Shown here: positions 49,801 through 59,920 of the stretch, in pieces | How the letters are laid out: each line of letters begins with the position of its first letter | How positions within the stretch are numbered: the stretch's first letter is position 1 | Assembly (NCBI GenBank): GCA_910589415.1 | Contig: OU342634.1 | Span: 20,271,144 to 20,335,143 of the forward strand | DNA from: Malachius bipustulatus | Taxonomy: Eukaryota; Arthropoda; Insecta; Coleoptera; Melyridae | DNA: 64,000 nucleotides | Direction of reading: 5' to 3' | Notes under the pieces: generated by a model | Databases searched by the model: none | The model's input: the letters and a program-made list of their open reading frames with translations, nothing else | Told to the model about the DNA's origin: nothing | Position numbers and translations under genes: made by a program

Positions 49801-51407
49801 AGTCTTCTAAAACTTATGACATACCAATTTCAACCGACATCACCAATTTAAGGAGAAGATTTATGGATTATCTCAACAATTCTCGTCTATCAATTGAAAA
49901 GCTCCGAGAAATAGAATTGGAAACCAGGCCCCAATCATTGTCAGAAGTATGGAGAAGAGAACGCAAGTGCCGAGTTACAGCATCCCACTTCGGTGAAATT
50001 TGCAAAGCAAAGCAAACTTCTTTTAAAAATATTATATCAAGAATCATTGAGGGGAAACAAGTTTCTACAGCGGCCACAATTCACGGGAAGTCGTGTGAAG
50101 CTCAGGCTAAGAAAGAATATGAAGCTAAAAAAGGAGTAAAATGTGAAGAATCGGGGCTTTTCATTCACGAGCAATTGCAATATCTGGCAGCTTCTCCAGA
50201 TGGACTGGTTGGTAAAGATGGCCTTCTGGAAATTAAAAGTCCATACAAATTAAGATTTGAAGATTCCCTCACATATCAGTTCGACTTTCTTCATTCTGAC
50301 GGCTCACTAAAAATCTCTCACAATTATCATTATCAAATTCAAGGACAATTGGCAGTTACAAACCGAGATTGGTGTGACCTGATTATTTACACTTTCAAAA
50401 ACATCAAAGTAGTTAGGGTGTACAGGAATGAAGGATTTTGGAAAGGAATGCTCCGTAAATTGAAACAATTCTATCTGTTTTATATGCTGCCTAATATTGT
50501 TTGTCCCACGTTAAATATCAGTAATATCCATTATTCATCAATAAAATGGACTACAGAAAAAGACTTGACATTTTTTGAAAATAATTTGGTCAAAGATACC
50601 TCATATTACACTTCGTTGCCAAATAAACGAGGTTATATCATAACATCGAGTATGTCAGTCAAATTTTCAATAAAACAAATCCATATCGACGATTTTGTCA
50701 CATTAAATCCACGGGAAAAACTGAGCTGCTTCATCATAGACCACTCCATACATGTATTTTTGAAAAAATCTAATGTAAAAATTGAGGATTATCAGATAAT
50801 ATCTGTCTCGAAAACTGAAATTATTTTTGGAGACGAGGACTTGACTGAAGAATTCGTTGATGGTCTTAGTTTTAATAAAGAAGTAATTATCATGCCAGTC
50901 TATAAGAATGACCATTTTATACTTTTAATTGCCAACATGAAATTAAAAATTCTTACTATGATTGACTCTTTAGGCCATGAAACAATTACTAAGAACTATT
51001 ATATATCCAAATTAAAGAACGTTCTTGCCAGAAAAAAAATCCAAGACACTACTTTTGTAATTAATATATTGGAACATGTACGACAAAATGATTCATATAA
51101 CTGCGGTGTCTTTGTGATCTATTTTTTCAAATGCATTATCAACGGAGAGGATTTAACAAGACATTGTGACATAAATAGATTCCGAGAGGAACTAAAGTGG
51201 CTTTTATTAGAGAATAGTGATGATATGTCACAAAAATGCCTATTTTGTTCAAACGAAGCCGTTGACAATGCAACGTCGTTCAAATGCTCAAGTTGTCGAA
51301 GATTGATTCACATTAAATGTCTGCTCACAACAACTGAAATTAATAATAAAGTGCCGTTAACGGAAAAAACTCTTAACGGTCTTTGCGACCTCTGCCGAAT
51401 AAACTGA
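46893..51407 (+). CDS. MULE-like transposase with PHD, YqaJ nuclease and Ulp1/C48 protease domains
   Basis: This is an uninterrupted 1504-codon frame. I chose the ATG at 46893; the frame is open four codons further up but only from a GTG. About residues 347-381 hold a C/H cluster (C347, C351, H373, H381) in the position of the WRKY/FLYWCH-type finger of MULE transposases. The catalytic core shows D499 in FLDATGS, D575 in VVVDFS, C620xxH623 in ICCFHMF and E789 in NAPVERWFNN. A PHD finger (917-969) has the full C4HC3 set. About 1013-1190 is YqaJ-like, with D1103 (ASPDGL), E1113 and K1115 (LEIKS) and Q1148/Q1150/Q1152. About 1320-1415 is an Ulp1/C48 peptidase with H1341, D1358, Q1398 and C1404 (SYNCGVFV). 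A second C4HC3 finger ends the protein (1449-1501). Inferred roles: transposition by the DDE core, chromatin binding by the fingers, end processing by YqaJ, and SUMO/ubiquitin-like cleavage by C48. Confidence 0.92.
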   Translation: MSRRTYNPVLLANFFNSKNVSYEELIKLNYNEPIFREAAMSVFGDSRKMNRYVIYMCLKRDTKKISSMISKKMADSVYVVDYMPRKSIKKILKIKRILESLKVTSADMLGTYRSTNSVYGNLCKRLNMKDNVVNRKRLYMFCRRNVNRLFCNSIPANYDAIPKCNQFTQSVKTNEFLGKLSPLLSSTPLSADVSTNLSNTSDNFDLPFVQNCSFSERSADKSVCNISDSFSSIKSNEITPSSEKIPTPISDLKIHAHHNKTLPEGSTNMKNEQWKRPTYRECTYKEGEFLLTKNEMDSIFQNKKLQSDIYPHMMRQKIKSVNNTCPIYIKQSRFVQSFSFIKIYAYCAHFCKKFILKVETSPNSSGKHIVTVHSSSKKFNHLQCKSTQVRGIERSTIRNELKSMTPFQRRENDVLKLDKFSMSKKNFGTVKSDCVYRKIRSEKLSLNDRHKDDFLDLYYMRKHHSNYIQEIGVPFYAYIFSQEQLSILSKLNSSVLFLDATGSLVKKPEGELKKCFYYAGVVQMPNYNNRICPILEMVSCRHDAGTISSWLLKYKTYCLSNINKKWPPFDRVVVDFSFAFLNAICCGWNCMDLPKYLELCYYFILTNNNWPTNVIKIHICCFHMFKIMADDVNMFFADDSVKSQIKEILAAAYNIHSWNEINDWFHHFCIVLSSEYQNDKFKKSFQSLINICLQTKIASKDVEYSPENNSNHHTKSDSVYKNSPFFQHFQSKIDREIESTTYEIPSSSKNQFYNIKFLHHASKKYMSYLPLWSGLLTLDNNRLSNAPVERWFNNVKNHLAKKIMRQKCSRIIRRIRQHVLFLYKEIKFSIRNKRCTMINTTTTTGDKDMGLLSQEEWGAKQGDKVSYFQGNALRTSLKKCKLSSISCSSTSMVPFVKNSSHKGILVYPEDDDELAICAYCGRGSFEKYTAWVKCDSCHRWVHQVCDNPIILDADRDVDFYAGSFICKICQSSKTYDIPISTDITNLRRRFMDYLNNSRLSIEKLREIELETRPQSLSEVWRRERKCRVTASHFGEICKAKQTSFKNIISRIIEGKQVSTAATIHGKSCEAQAKKEYEAKKGVKCEESGLFIHEQLQYLAASPDGLVGKDGLLEIKSPYKLRFEDSLTYQFDFLHSDGSLKISHNYHYQIQGQLAVTNRDWCDLIIYTFKNIKVVRVYRNEGFWKGMLRKLKQFYLFYMLPNIVCPTLNISNIHYSSIKWTTEKDLTFFENNLVKDTSYYTSLPNKRGYIITSSMSVKFSIKQIHIDDFVTLNPREKLSCFIIDHSIHVFLKKSNVKIEDYQIISVSKTEIIFGDEDLTEEFVDGLSFNKEVIIMPVYKNDHFILLIANMKLKILTMIDSLGHETITKNYYISKLKNVLARKKIQDTTFVINILEHVRQNDSYNCGVFVIYFFKCIINGEDLTRHCDINRFREELKWLLLENSDDMSQKCLFCSNEAVDNATSFKCSSCRRLIHIKCLLTTTEINNKVPLTEKTLNGLCDLCRIN

Positions 51408-51489
51408 TCGCAAATCATAGTGCAAATCATTAGGCAAATATAGCAAATCGTTATTTTCTTCTCGAATTTTTTTAGGGTTGAAGGCTATT

Positions 51490-51835
51490 ATGTAGTATAG
51501 CTGTCTATGTAAAAATTTCAGTTCAATCTCTTTGAAAGTGTGCCCATAAACGGTTATTAAAATTTAGCCATTTTTACCGTATTCCAACCAACGCCACTCT
51601 GTATTATTAATAAAAATATTGCAAATTTTATTGCATTAATTCAAATTTCAAATAATTTTCTTCCAATCTTGTTAATTTGGGTGAAAAGTTTTTTTCCCAG
51701 CATGCTTATATAATAGGGGTTCAAAATCTAGTCATCCAAAAATTCAAATAGCCGCCCTTTTGAAACAGCTCGGCAGATTTTACTCAAATTCAATACCAGC
51801 CCACCTATTTATATCTTAATACCACATAAATTTCA
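51490..51835 (-). repeat. Nested or shared dispersed repeat inside the transposon
   Basis: Read on the minus strand, this stretch follows the 1930-2230 and 2590-2870 copies of the tandem repeat at the left of the window. Shared landmarks in order are CTGAAATTT, GTAAGATA-like sequence, TTGAGTAAAAT, TTTCAAAA-GGCGGC, TTTGAACCCCTA, AACAAGATTGGAA and the GGTAAAAATGGCTAAATTT word at its end. No coding capacity. It is either an old repeat that inserted into the transposon or a segment the transposon captured. Confidence 0.75.
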
Positions 51836-52240
51836 GTCCCCCCCCGTGTCGGGGTTGCTAGTCCCCCATTGGGAGCTCCCCGGGTGGCGGATAGGGGAAT
51901 GTCGTCCATATAGATGACACCGGGGGAATTATAGATACCCCGGGGCTGATCAAAACTAGCAAAAAACATGGTAGAGGACATAGAACCCACACAGCCTCGC
52001 CCGGTGCAATACCATCTTTCTGGCTTAGGCGCCGTGAAGTTGCTTTAAAGAGCTGACGTTTCGTTGCTGTGCCAGAGATTCCAGTTTAGGGGGTAAGAAA
52101 CAATAATATGCATGGATGGCGTTCCCGGGGTTAAAATTTCCCAGAGTTAAAACGACCCCCCATTCGGATCTACGGGCGGGGGCTAATCCAGGGCACATTC
52201 ATGCAGGAGAAAGAATAATAACACCTCCAGAATGGAAAAA
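51836..52240. other. GC-rich patch inside the transposon, possible nested LINE fragment
   Basis: There is an abrupt change to G/C-rich sequence with several C or G runs, for example GTCCCCCATTGGGAGCTCCC and CCCGGGGTTAAAATTTCCC. No long ORF crosses it. The composition is unlike the transposase gene and the arrays. It resembles a 5' region of an insect LINE, but this is an impression, not a match to a motif. Confidence 0.4.
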
Positions 52241-52705
52241 TTTATAGTCGACTTTTGTAATATGTATTAGAGGTTTAAACACGAATATCAATTCAGTACA
52301 TCAACATCTTCAGGTATAATAATTATAATACCATAATGAAATCAATTTATTATATTTTCTAATTTAAAAATTTCATAAAAACACCATTTTACTATCATTT
52401 TATTATATTAATTATAGTTTTTTAAAGTATTTTAAGTTTTTGCATGTTTTTTTTACGAGTGAACAAGGGACCAATCGGCCCTGAAACGTTTCGTTTTTTA
52501 TAAAAATCTTTTTATAAATAATATTTTCATTAAAGAACCCAATTCCCAATTAAATAACACAGAAATTCAACTATATAATATATAGTATGTCTCATTAGTG
52601 TGGGATTCATCTCTGACAGCTTCACATTTGAAGCTAGAGAAAAAAAAAGGGACGAAAATTGTATGGTTTGAAGAGACCTACAACCTAAAACAATTTTCAG
52701 CTATA
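52241..52705. other. AT-rich spacer before the right array
   Basis: AT-rich unique sequence between the GC-rich patch and the first right-array monomer. No gene is seen. Confidence 0.5.
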
Positions 52706-55700
52706 CACGATTGTATTTCGAAAATACTGCGGGGGGTCTCAATGTTTGTCACGCCGTCTGTCATATTAAAAAAAATTAAAAACTGAAATTTGGTGCCGTG
52801 TGGATGAATTTTACCAGGTTGAAACCACCTTTAGAGTCGTTGTGCCAGAATTTCCTTCTAGGGTATGTTACACGATTGTATTTCGAAAATACTGCGGGGG
52901 GTCTCAATGTTTGTCACGCCGTCTGTCATATTAAAAAAAATTAAAAACTGAAATTTGGTGCCGTGTGGATGAACTTTATCAGACTGAAACCACCTTTAGA
53001 GTCGTTGTGCCAGAATTTCCTTGTAGGGGATGTTACACGATTGTATTTCGAAAATACTGCGGGGGGTCTCAATGTTTGTCACGCCGTCTGTCATATTAAA
53101 AAAAATTAAAAACTGAAATTTGGTGCCGTGTGGATGAATTTTACCAGGTTGAAACCACCTTTAGAGTCGTTGTGCCAGAATTTCCTTGTAGGGGATGTTA
53201 CACGATTGTATTTCAAAAATACTGAGGGGGGTCTCAATGTTTGTCACGCCGTCTGTCATATTAAAAAAAATTAAAAACTGAAATTTGGTGCCGTGTGGAT
53301 GAACTTTATCAGGTTGAAACCACCTTTAGAGTCGTTGTGCCAGAATTTCCTTCAAGGGGATTTTATAAGATTGTATTTCGAAAATACTGCGGGGGGTCTC
53401 AATGTTTGTCACGCCGTCTGTCATATTAAAAAAAATTAAAAACTGAAATTTGGTGCCGTGTGGATGAATTTTACCAGGTTGAAACCACCTTTAGAGTCGT
53501 TGTGCCAGAATTTCCTTCTAGGGTATGTTACACGATTGTATTTCGAAAATACTGCGGGGGGTCTCAATGTTTGTCACGCCGTCTGTCATATTAAAAAAAA
53601 TTAAAAACTGAAATTTGGTGCCGTGTGGATGAACTTTATCAGGCTGAAACCACCTTTAGAGTCGTTGTGCCAGAATTTCCTTGTAGAGGATGTTACACGA
53701 TTGTATTTCGAAAATACTGAGGGGGGTCTCAATGTTTGTCACGCCGTCTGTCATATTAAAAAAAATTAAAAACTGAAATTTGTTGCCGTGTGGATCAACT
53801 TTATCAGGTTGAAACCACCTTTAGAGTCGTTGTGCCAGAATTTCCTTCAAGGGGATTTTATAAGATTGTATTTCGAAAATACTGCGGGGGGTCTCAATGT
53901 TTGTCACGCCGTCTGTCATATTAAAAAAAATTAAAAACTGAAATTTGGTGCCGTGTGGATGAATTTTACCAGGTTGAAACCACCTTTAGAGTCGTTGTGC
54001 CAGAATTTTCTTCTAGGGTATGTTACACGATTGTATTTCGAAAATACTGCGGGGGGTCTCAATGTTTGTCACGCCGTCTGTCATATTAAAAAAAATTAAA
54101 AACTGAAATTTGGTGCCGTGTGGATGAACTTTATCAGTTTGCAACCACCTTTAGAGTCGTTGTGCCAGAATTTCCTTCTAGGGTATGTTACACGATTGTA
54201 TTTCGAAAATACTGCGGGGGGTCTCAATGTTTGTCACGCCGTCTGTCATATTAAAAAAAATTAAAAACTGAAATTTGGTGCCGTGTGGATGAACTTTATC
54301 AGGTTGCAACCACCTTTAGAGTCGTTGTGCCAGAATTTCCTTGTAGGGGATGTTAGACGATTGTATTTCGAAAATACTGCGGGGGGTCTCAATGTTTGTC
54401 ACGCCGTCTGTCATTATAAAAAAAAATTAAAAACTGAAATTTGGTGCCGTGTGGATGAACTTTATCAGGCTGAAACCACCTTTAGAGTCGTTGTGCCAGA
54501 ATTTCCTTGTAGAGGATGTTACACGATTGTATTTCGAAAATACTGAGGGGGGTCTCAATGTTTGTCACGCCGTCTGTCATATTAAAAAAAATTAAAAACT
54601 GAAATTTGTTGCCGTGTGATCAACTTTATCAGGTTGAAACCACCTTTAGAGTCGTTGTGCCAGAATTTCCTTCAAGGGGATTTTATAAGATTGTATTTCG
54701 AAAATACTGCGGGGGGTCTCAATGTTTGTCACGCCGTCTGTCATATTAAAAAAAATTAAAAACTGAAATTTGGTGCCGTGTGGATGAATTTTACCAGGTT
54801 GAAACCACCTTTAGAGTCGTTGTGCCAGAATTTTCTTCTAGGGTATGTTACACGATTGTATTTCGAAAATACTGCGGGGGGTCTCAATGTTTGTCACGCC
54901 GTCTGTCATATTAAAAAAAATTAAAAACTGAAATTTGGTGCCGTGTGGATGAACTTTATCAGGTTGAAACCACCTTTAGAGTCGTTGTGCCAGAATTTTC
55001 TTCAAGGGGATTTTATAAGATTGTATTTCGAAAATACTGCGGGGGGTCTCAATGTTTGTCACGCCGTCTGTCATATTAAAAAAAAAATAAAAACTGAAAT
55101 TTGGTGCCGTGTGGATGAACTTTATCAGGTTGCAACCACCTTTAGAGTCGTTGTGCCAGAATTTCCTTGTAGGGGATGTTAGACGATTGTATTTCGAAAA
55201 TACTGCGGGGGGTCTCAATGTTTGTCACGCCGTCTGTCATTATAAAAAAAAATTAAAAACTGAAATTTGGTGCCGTGTGGATGAACTTTATCAGGCTGAA
55301 ACCACCTTTAGAGTCGTTGTGCCAGAATTTCCTTGTAGAGGATGTTACACGATTGTATTTCGAAAATACTGAGGGGGGTCTCAATGTTTGTCACGCCGTC
55401 TGTCATATTAAAAAAAATTAAAAACTGAAATTTGTTGCCGTGTGGATCAACTTTATCAGGTTGAAACCACCTTTAGAGTCGTTGTGCCAGAATTTCCTTC
55501 AAGGGGATTTTATAAGATTGTATTTCGAAAATACTGCGGGGGGTCTCAATGTTTGTCACGCCGTCTGTCATATTAAAAAAAATTAAAAACTGAAATTTGG
55601 TGCCGTGTGGATGAATTTTACCAGGTTGAAACCACCTTTAGAGTCGTTGTGCCAGAATTTTCTTCTAGGGTATGTTACACGATTGTATTTCGAAAATACT

Positions 55701-58700
55701 GCGGGGGGTCTCAATGTTTGTCACGCCGTCTGTCATATTAAAAAAAATTAAAAACTGAAATTTGGTGCCGTGTGGATGAACTTTATCAGGTTGAAACCAC
55801 CTTTAGAGTCGTTGTGCCAGAATTTTCTTCAAGGGGATTTTATAAGATTGTATTTCGAAAATACTGCGGGGGGTCTCAATGTTTGTCACGCCGTCTGTCA
55901 TATTAAAAAAAATTAAAAACTGAAATTTGGTGCCGTGTGGATGAACTTTATCAGGTTGAAACCACCTTTAGAGTCGTTGTGCCAGAATTTTCTTCAAGGG
56001 GATTTTATAAGATTGTATTTCGAAAATACTGCGGGGGGTCTCAATGTTTGTCACGCCGTCTGTCATATTAAAAAAAATTAAAAACTGAAATTTGGTGCCG
56101 TGTGGATGAACTTTATCAGGTTGCAACCACCTTTAGAGTCGTTGTGCCAGAATTTCCTTGTAGGGGATGTTAGACGATTGTATTTCGAAAATACTGCGGG
56201 GGGTCTCAATGTTTGTCACGCCGTCTGTCATTATAAAAAAAAATTAAAAACTGAAATTTGGTGCCGTGTGGATGAACTTTATCAGGCTGAAACCACCTTT
56301 AGAGTCGTTGTGCCAGAATTTCCTTGTAGAGGATGTTACACGATTGTATTTCGAAAATACTGAGGGGGGTCTCAATGTTTGTCACGCCGTCTGTCATATT
56401 AAAAAAAATTAAAAACTGAAATTTGTTGCCGTGTGGATCAACTTTATCAGGTTGAAACCACCTTTAGAGTCGTTGTGCTAGAATTTCCTTCAAGGGGATT
56501 TTATAAGATTGTATTTCGAAAATACTGCGGGGGGTCTCAATGTTTGTCACGCCGTCTGTCATATTAAAAAAAATTAAAAACTGAAATTTGGTGCCGTGTG
56601 GATGAATTTTACCAGGTTGAAACCACCTTTAGAGTCGTTGTGCCAGAATTTTCTTCTAGGGTATGTTACACGATTGTATTTCGAAAATACTGCGGGGGGT
56701 CTCAATGTTTGTCACGCCGTCTGTCATATTAAAAAAAATTAAAAACTGAAATTTGGTGCCGTGTGGATGAACTTTATCAGGTTGAAACCACCTTTAGAGT
56801 CGTTGTGCCAGAATTTTCTTCAAGGGGATTTTATAAGATTGTATTTCGAAAATACTGCGGGGGGTCTCAATGTTTGTCACGCCGTCTGTCATATTAAAAA
56901 AAAATAAAAACTGAAATTTGGTGCCGTGTGGATGAACTTTATCAGGTTGAAACCACCTTTAGAGTCGTTGTGCCAGAATTTCCTTGTAGGGGATGTTACA
57001 CGATTGTATTTCGAAAATACTGAGGGGGGTCTCAATGTTTGTCACGCCGTCTATCATATTAAAAAAAATTAAAAACTGAAATTTGGTGCCGTGTGGATGA
57101 ACTTTATCAGGCTGAAACCACCTTTAGAGTCGTTGTGCCACAATTTCCTTCTAGGGTATGTTACACGATTGTATTTCGAAAATACTGCGGGGGGTCTCAA
57201 TGTTTGTCACGCCGTCTGTCATATTAAAAAAAATTAAAAACTGAAATTTGGTTCCGTGTGGATGAACTTTATCAGACTGAAACCACCTTTAGAGTCGTTG
57301 TGCCAGAATTTCCTTCTAGGGTATCTTACACGATTGTATTTCGAAAATACTGCGGGGGGTCTCAATGTTTGTCACGCCGTCTGTCATATTAAAAAAAATT
57401 AAAAACTGAAATTTGGTGCCGTGTGGATGAACTTTATCAGGTTGAAACCACCTTTAGAGTCGTTGTGCCAGAATTTCCTTCAAGGGGATTTTATAAGATT
57501 GTATTTCGAAAATACTGCGGGGGGTCTCAATGTTTGTCACGCCGTCTGTCATATTAAAAAAAATTAAAAACTGAAATTTGGTGCCGTGTGGATGAATTTT
57601 ACCAGGTTGAAACCACCTTTAGAGTCGTTGTGCCAGAATTTCCTTCTAGGGTATGTTACACGATTGTATTTTGAAAATACTGCAAGGGGTCTCAATGTTT
57701 GTCACGCCGTCTATCATATTAAAAAAAATTAAAAACTGAAATTTGGTGCCGTGTGGATGAACTTTATCAGGCTGAAACCACCTTTAGAGTCGTTGTGCCA
57801 GAATTTCCTTCTAGGGTATGTTACACGATTGTATTTCGAAAATACTGCGGGGGGTCTCAATGTTTGTCACGCCGTCTGTCATATTAAAAAAAATTAAAAA
57901 CTGAAATTTGGTGCCGTGTGGATGAACTTTATCAGGCTGAAACCAACTTTAGAGTCGTTGTGCCAGAATTTCCTTGTAGGGGATGTTACATGATTGTATT
58001 TCGAAAATACTGAGGGGGGTCTCAATGTTTGTCACGCCGTCTGTCATATTAAAAAAAATTAAAAACTGAAATTTGGTGCCGTGTGGATGAATTTTACCAG
58101 GTTGAAACCACCTTTAGAGTCGTTGTGCCAGAATTTCCTTCAAGGGGATTTTATAAGATTGTATTTCGAAAATACTGCGGGGGGTCTGAATGTTTGTCAC
58201 GCCGTCTGTCATATTAAAAAAAATTAAAAACTGAAATTTGGTGCCGTGTGGATGAATTTTACCAGGTTGAAACCACCTTTAGAGTCGTTGTGCCAGAATT
58301 TCCTTCTAGGGTATGTTACACGATTGTATTTCGAAAATACTGAGGGGGGTCTCAATGTTTGTCACGCCGTCTGTCATATTAAAAAAAATTAAAAACTGAA
58401 ATTTGGTGCCGTGTGGATGAACTTTATCAGGCTGAAACCACCTTTAGAGTCGTTGTGCCAGAATTTCCTTCTAGGGTATGTTACACGATTGTATTTCGAA
58501 AATACTGCGGGAGGTTTCAATGTTTGTCACGCCGTCTGTCATATTAAAAAAAATTAAAAACTGAAATTTGGTGCCGTGTGGATGAACTTTATCAGTTTGC
58601 AACCACCTTTAGAGTCGTTGTGCCAGAATTTCCTTCTAGGGTATGTTACACGATTGTATTTCGAAAATACTGCGGGGGGTCTCAATGTTTGTCACGCCGT

Positions 58701-59746
58701 CTGTCATATTAAAAAAAATTAAAAACTGAAATTTGGTGCCGTGTGGATGAACTTTATCAGGTTGCAACCACCTTTAGAGTCGTTGTGCCAGAATTTCCTT
58801 GTAGGGGATGTTAGACGATTGTATTTCGAAAATACTGCGGGGGGTCTCAATGTTTGTCACGCCGTCTGTCATTATAAAAAAAAATTAAAAACTGAAATTT
58901 GGTGCCGTGTGGATGAACTTTATCAGGCTGAAACCACCTTTAGAGTCGTTGTGCCAGAATTTCCTTGTAGAGGATGTTACACGATTGTATTTCGAAAATA
59001 CTGAGGGGGGTCTCAATGTTTGTCACGCCGTCTGTCATATTAAAAAAAATTAAAAACTGAAATTTGTTGCCGTGTGGATCAACTTTATCAGGTTGAAACC
59101 ACCTTTAGAGTCGTTGTGCCAGAATTTCCTTCAAGGGGATTTTATAAGATTGTATTTCGAAAATACTGCGGGGGGTCTCAATGTTTGTCACGCCGTCTGT
59201 CATATTAAAAAAAATTAAAAACTGAAATTTGGTGCCGTGTGGATGAATTTTACCAGGTTGAAACCACCTTTAGAGTCGTTGTGCCAGAATTTTCTTCTAG
59301 GGTATGTTACACGATTGTATTTCGAAAATACTGCGGGGGGTCTCAATGTTTGTCACGCCGTCTGTCATATTAAAAAAAATTAAAAACTGAAATTTGGTGC
59401 CGTGTGGATGAACTTTATCAGGTTGCAACCACCTTTAGAGTCGTTGTGCCAGAATTTCCTTGTAGGGGATGTTAGACGATTGTATTTCGAAAATACTGCG
59501 GGGGGGGGGTCTCAATGTTTGTCACGCCGTCTGTCATATTAAAAAAAAAATAAAAACTGAAATTTGGTGCCGTGTGGATGAACTTTATCAGGTTGAAACC
59601 ACCTTTAGAGTCGTTGTGCCAGAATTTCCTTCAAGGGGATTTTATAAGATTGTATTTCGAAAATACTGCGGGGGGTCTCAATGTTTGTCACGCCGTCTGT
59701 CATTAAAAAAAAAATTAAAACTGAAATTTCGTGTCGTGTGGATGAA
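52706..59746 (+). repeat. Right subterminal tandem array, 165-bp monomer, about 42.7 copies
   Basis: The same monomer as in the left array, in opposite orientation. Starts (CACGATTGTATTTCG or variant) recur every 165 bp, for example 52706, 52871 and 53036. Variants at a few positions define monomer types: AAGGGGATTTTATAAG, CTAGGGTATGTTACACG, GTAGGGGATGTTAGACG and GTAGAGGATGTTACACG. These types recur in fixed orders. The identical four-part segment starting at 54283 is found again at 55109, 56100 and 58741, separated by 826, 991 and 2641 bp, that is 5, 6 and 16 monomers plus one base each time. This shows higher-order blocks made by unequal exchange or conversion. No protein is encoded. Confidence 0.95.
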
Positions 59747-59840
59747 CAAATATGGCCCGTTTAAAAGTTTATCTACGTCGACCGCTGTGCGGAATGCATA
59801 TGTCGTGTGGCTGGACTGGTGTGGATAGCTTCACTCCAAC
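59747..59840 (-). repeat. Right terminal inverted repeat, unique part
   Basis: Complement of 43860-43954 with two substitutions and one indel; it ends GCTTCACTCCAAC. Confidence 0.92.
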
Positions 59841-59849
59841 ATGAAACAT
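59841..59849 (+). repeat. Target-site duplication, right copy (ATGAAACAT)
   Basis: Exact copy of 43851-43859 directly outside the right terminal repeat. It fixes the element boundary. Confidence 0.92.
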
Positions 59850-59920
59850 TGCAAGTAAAAAGACTTTATATAAGAGACGATTCTAAGATTAGGACAAAAT
59901 GTAACTCCTCTAATCATTTG

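Larger units (their letters stand above)
43860..59840 (+). mobile_element. Complete 16-kb MULE-like DNA transposon with subterminal satellite arrays
   Basis: The element is 15,981 bp long. Its ends are inverted repeats (GTTGGAGTGAAGC... and ...GCTTCACTCCAAC) flanked by an exact 9-bp duplication. The layout from left to right is: 95-bp unique terminal repeat; inverted-orientation array of 165-bp monomers (43955-46159); about 730 bp of leader; one 1504-codon transposase gene; about 1.3 kb with a nested older repeat and a GC-rich patch; array of the same monomers in the opposite direction (52706-59746); 94-bp terminal repeat. Intact ends, an intact target duplication and an open transposase frame indicate recent insertion and possible autonomy. 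Assignment to the Mutator superfamily is based on the 9-bp duplication and the DDE/CxxH pattern. A KDZ-type relative is the main alternative. Confidence 0.9.

Noticed and set aside
47396..50915. Minus-strand open frames inside the transposase gene
   Set aside because: They are antisense shadows of the 1504-codon frame.
54283..54546. Identical 87-codon ORFs repeated through the right array (also 55109, 56100, 58741), and 79-codon ORFs in the left array
   Set aside because: The monomer is 165 bp, divisible by three, so open frames recur automatically. The frames appear on both strands, start at arbitrary monomer positions and carry no domain. They are satellite by-products.
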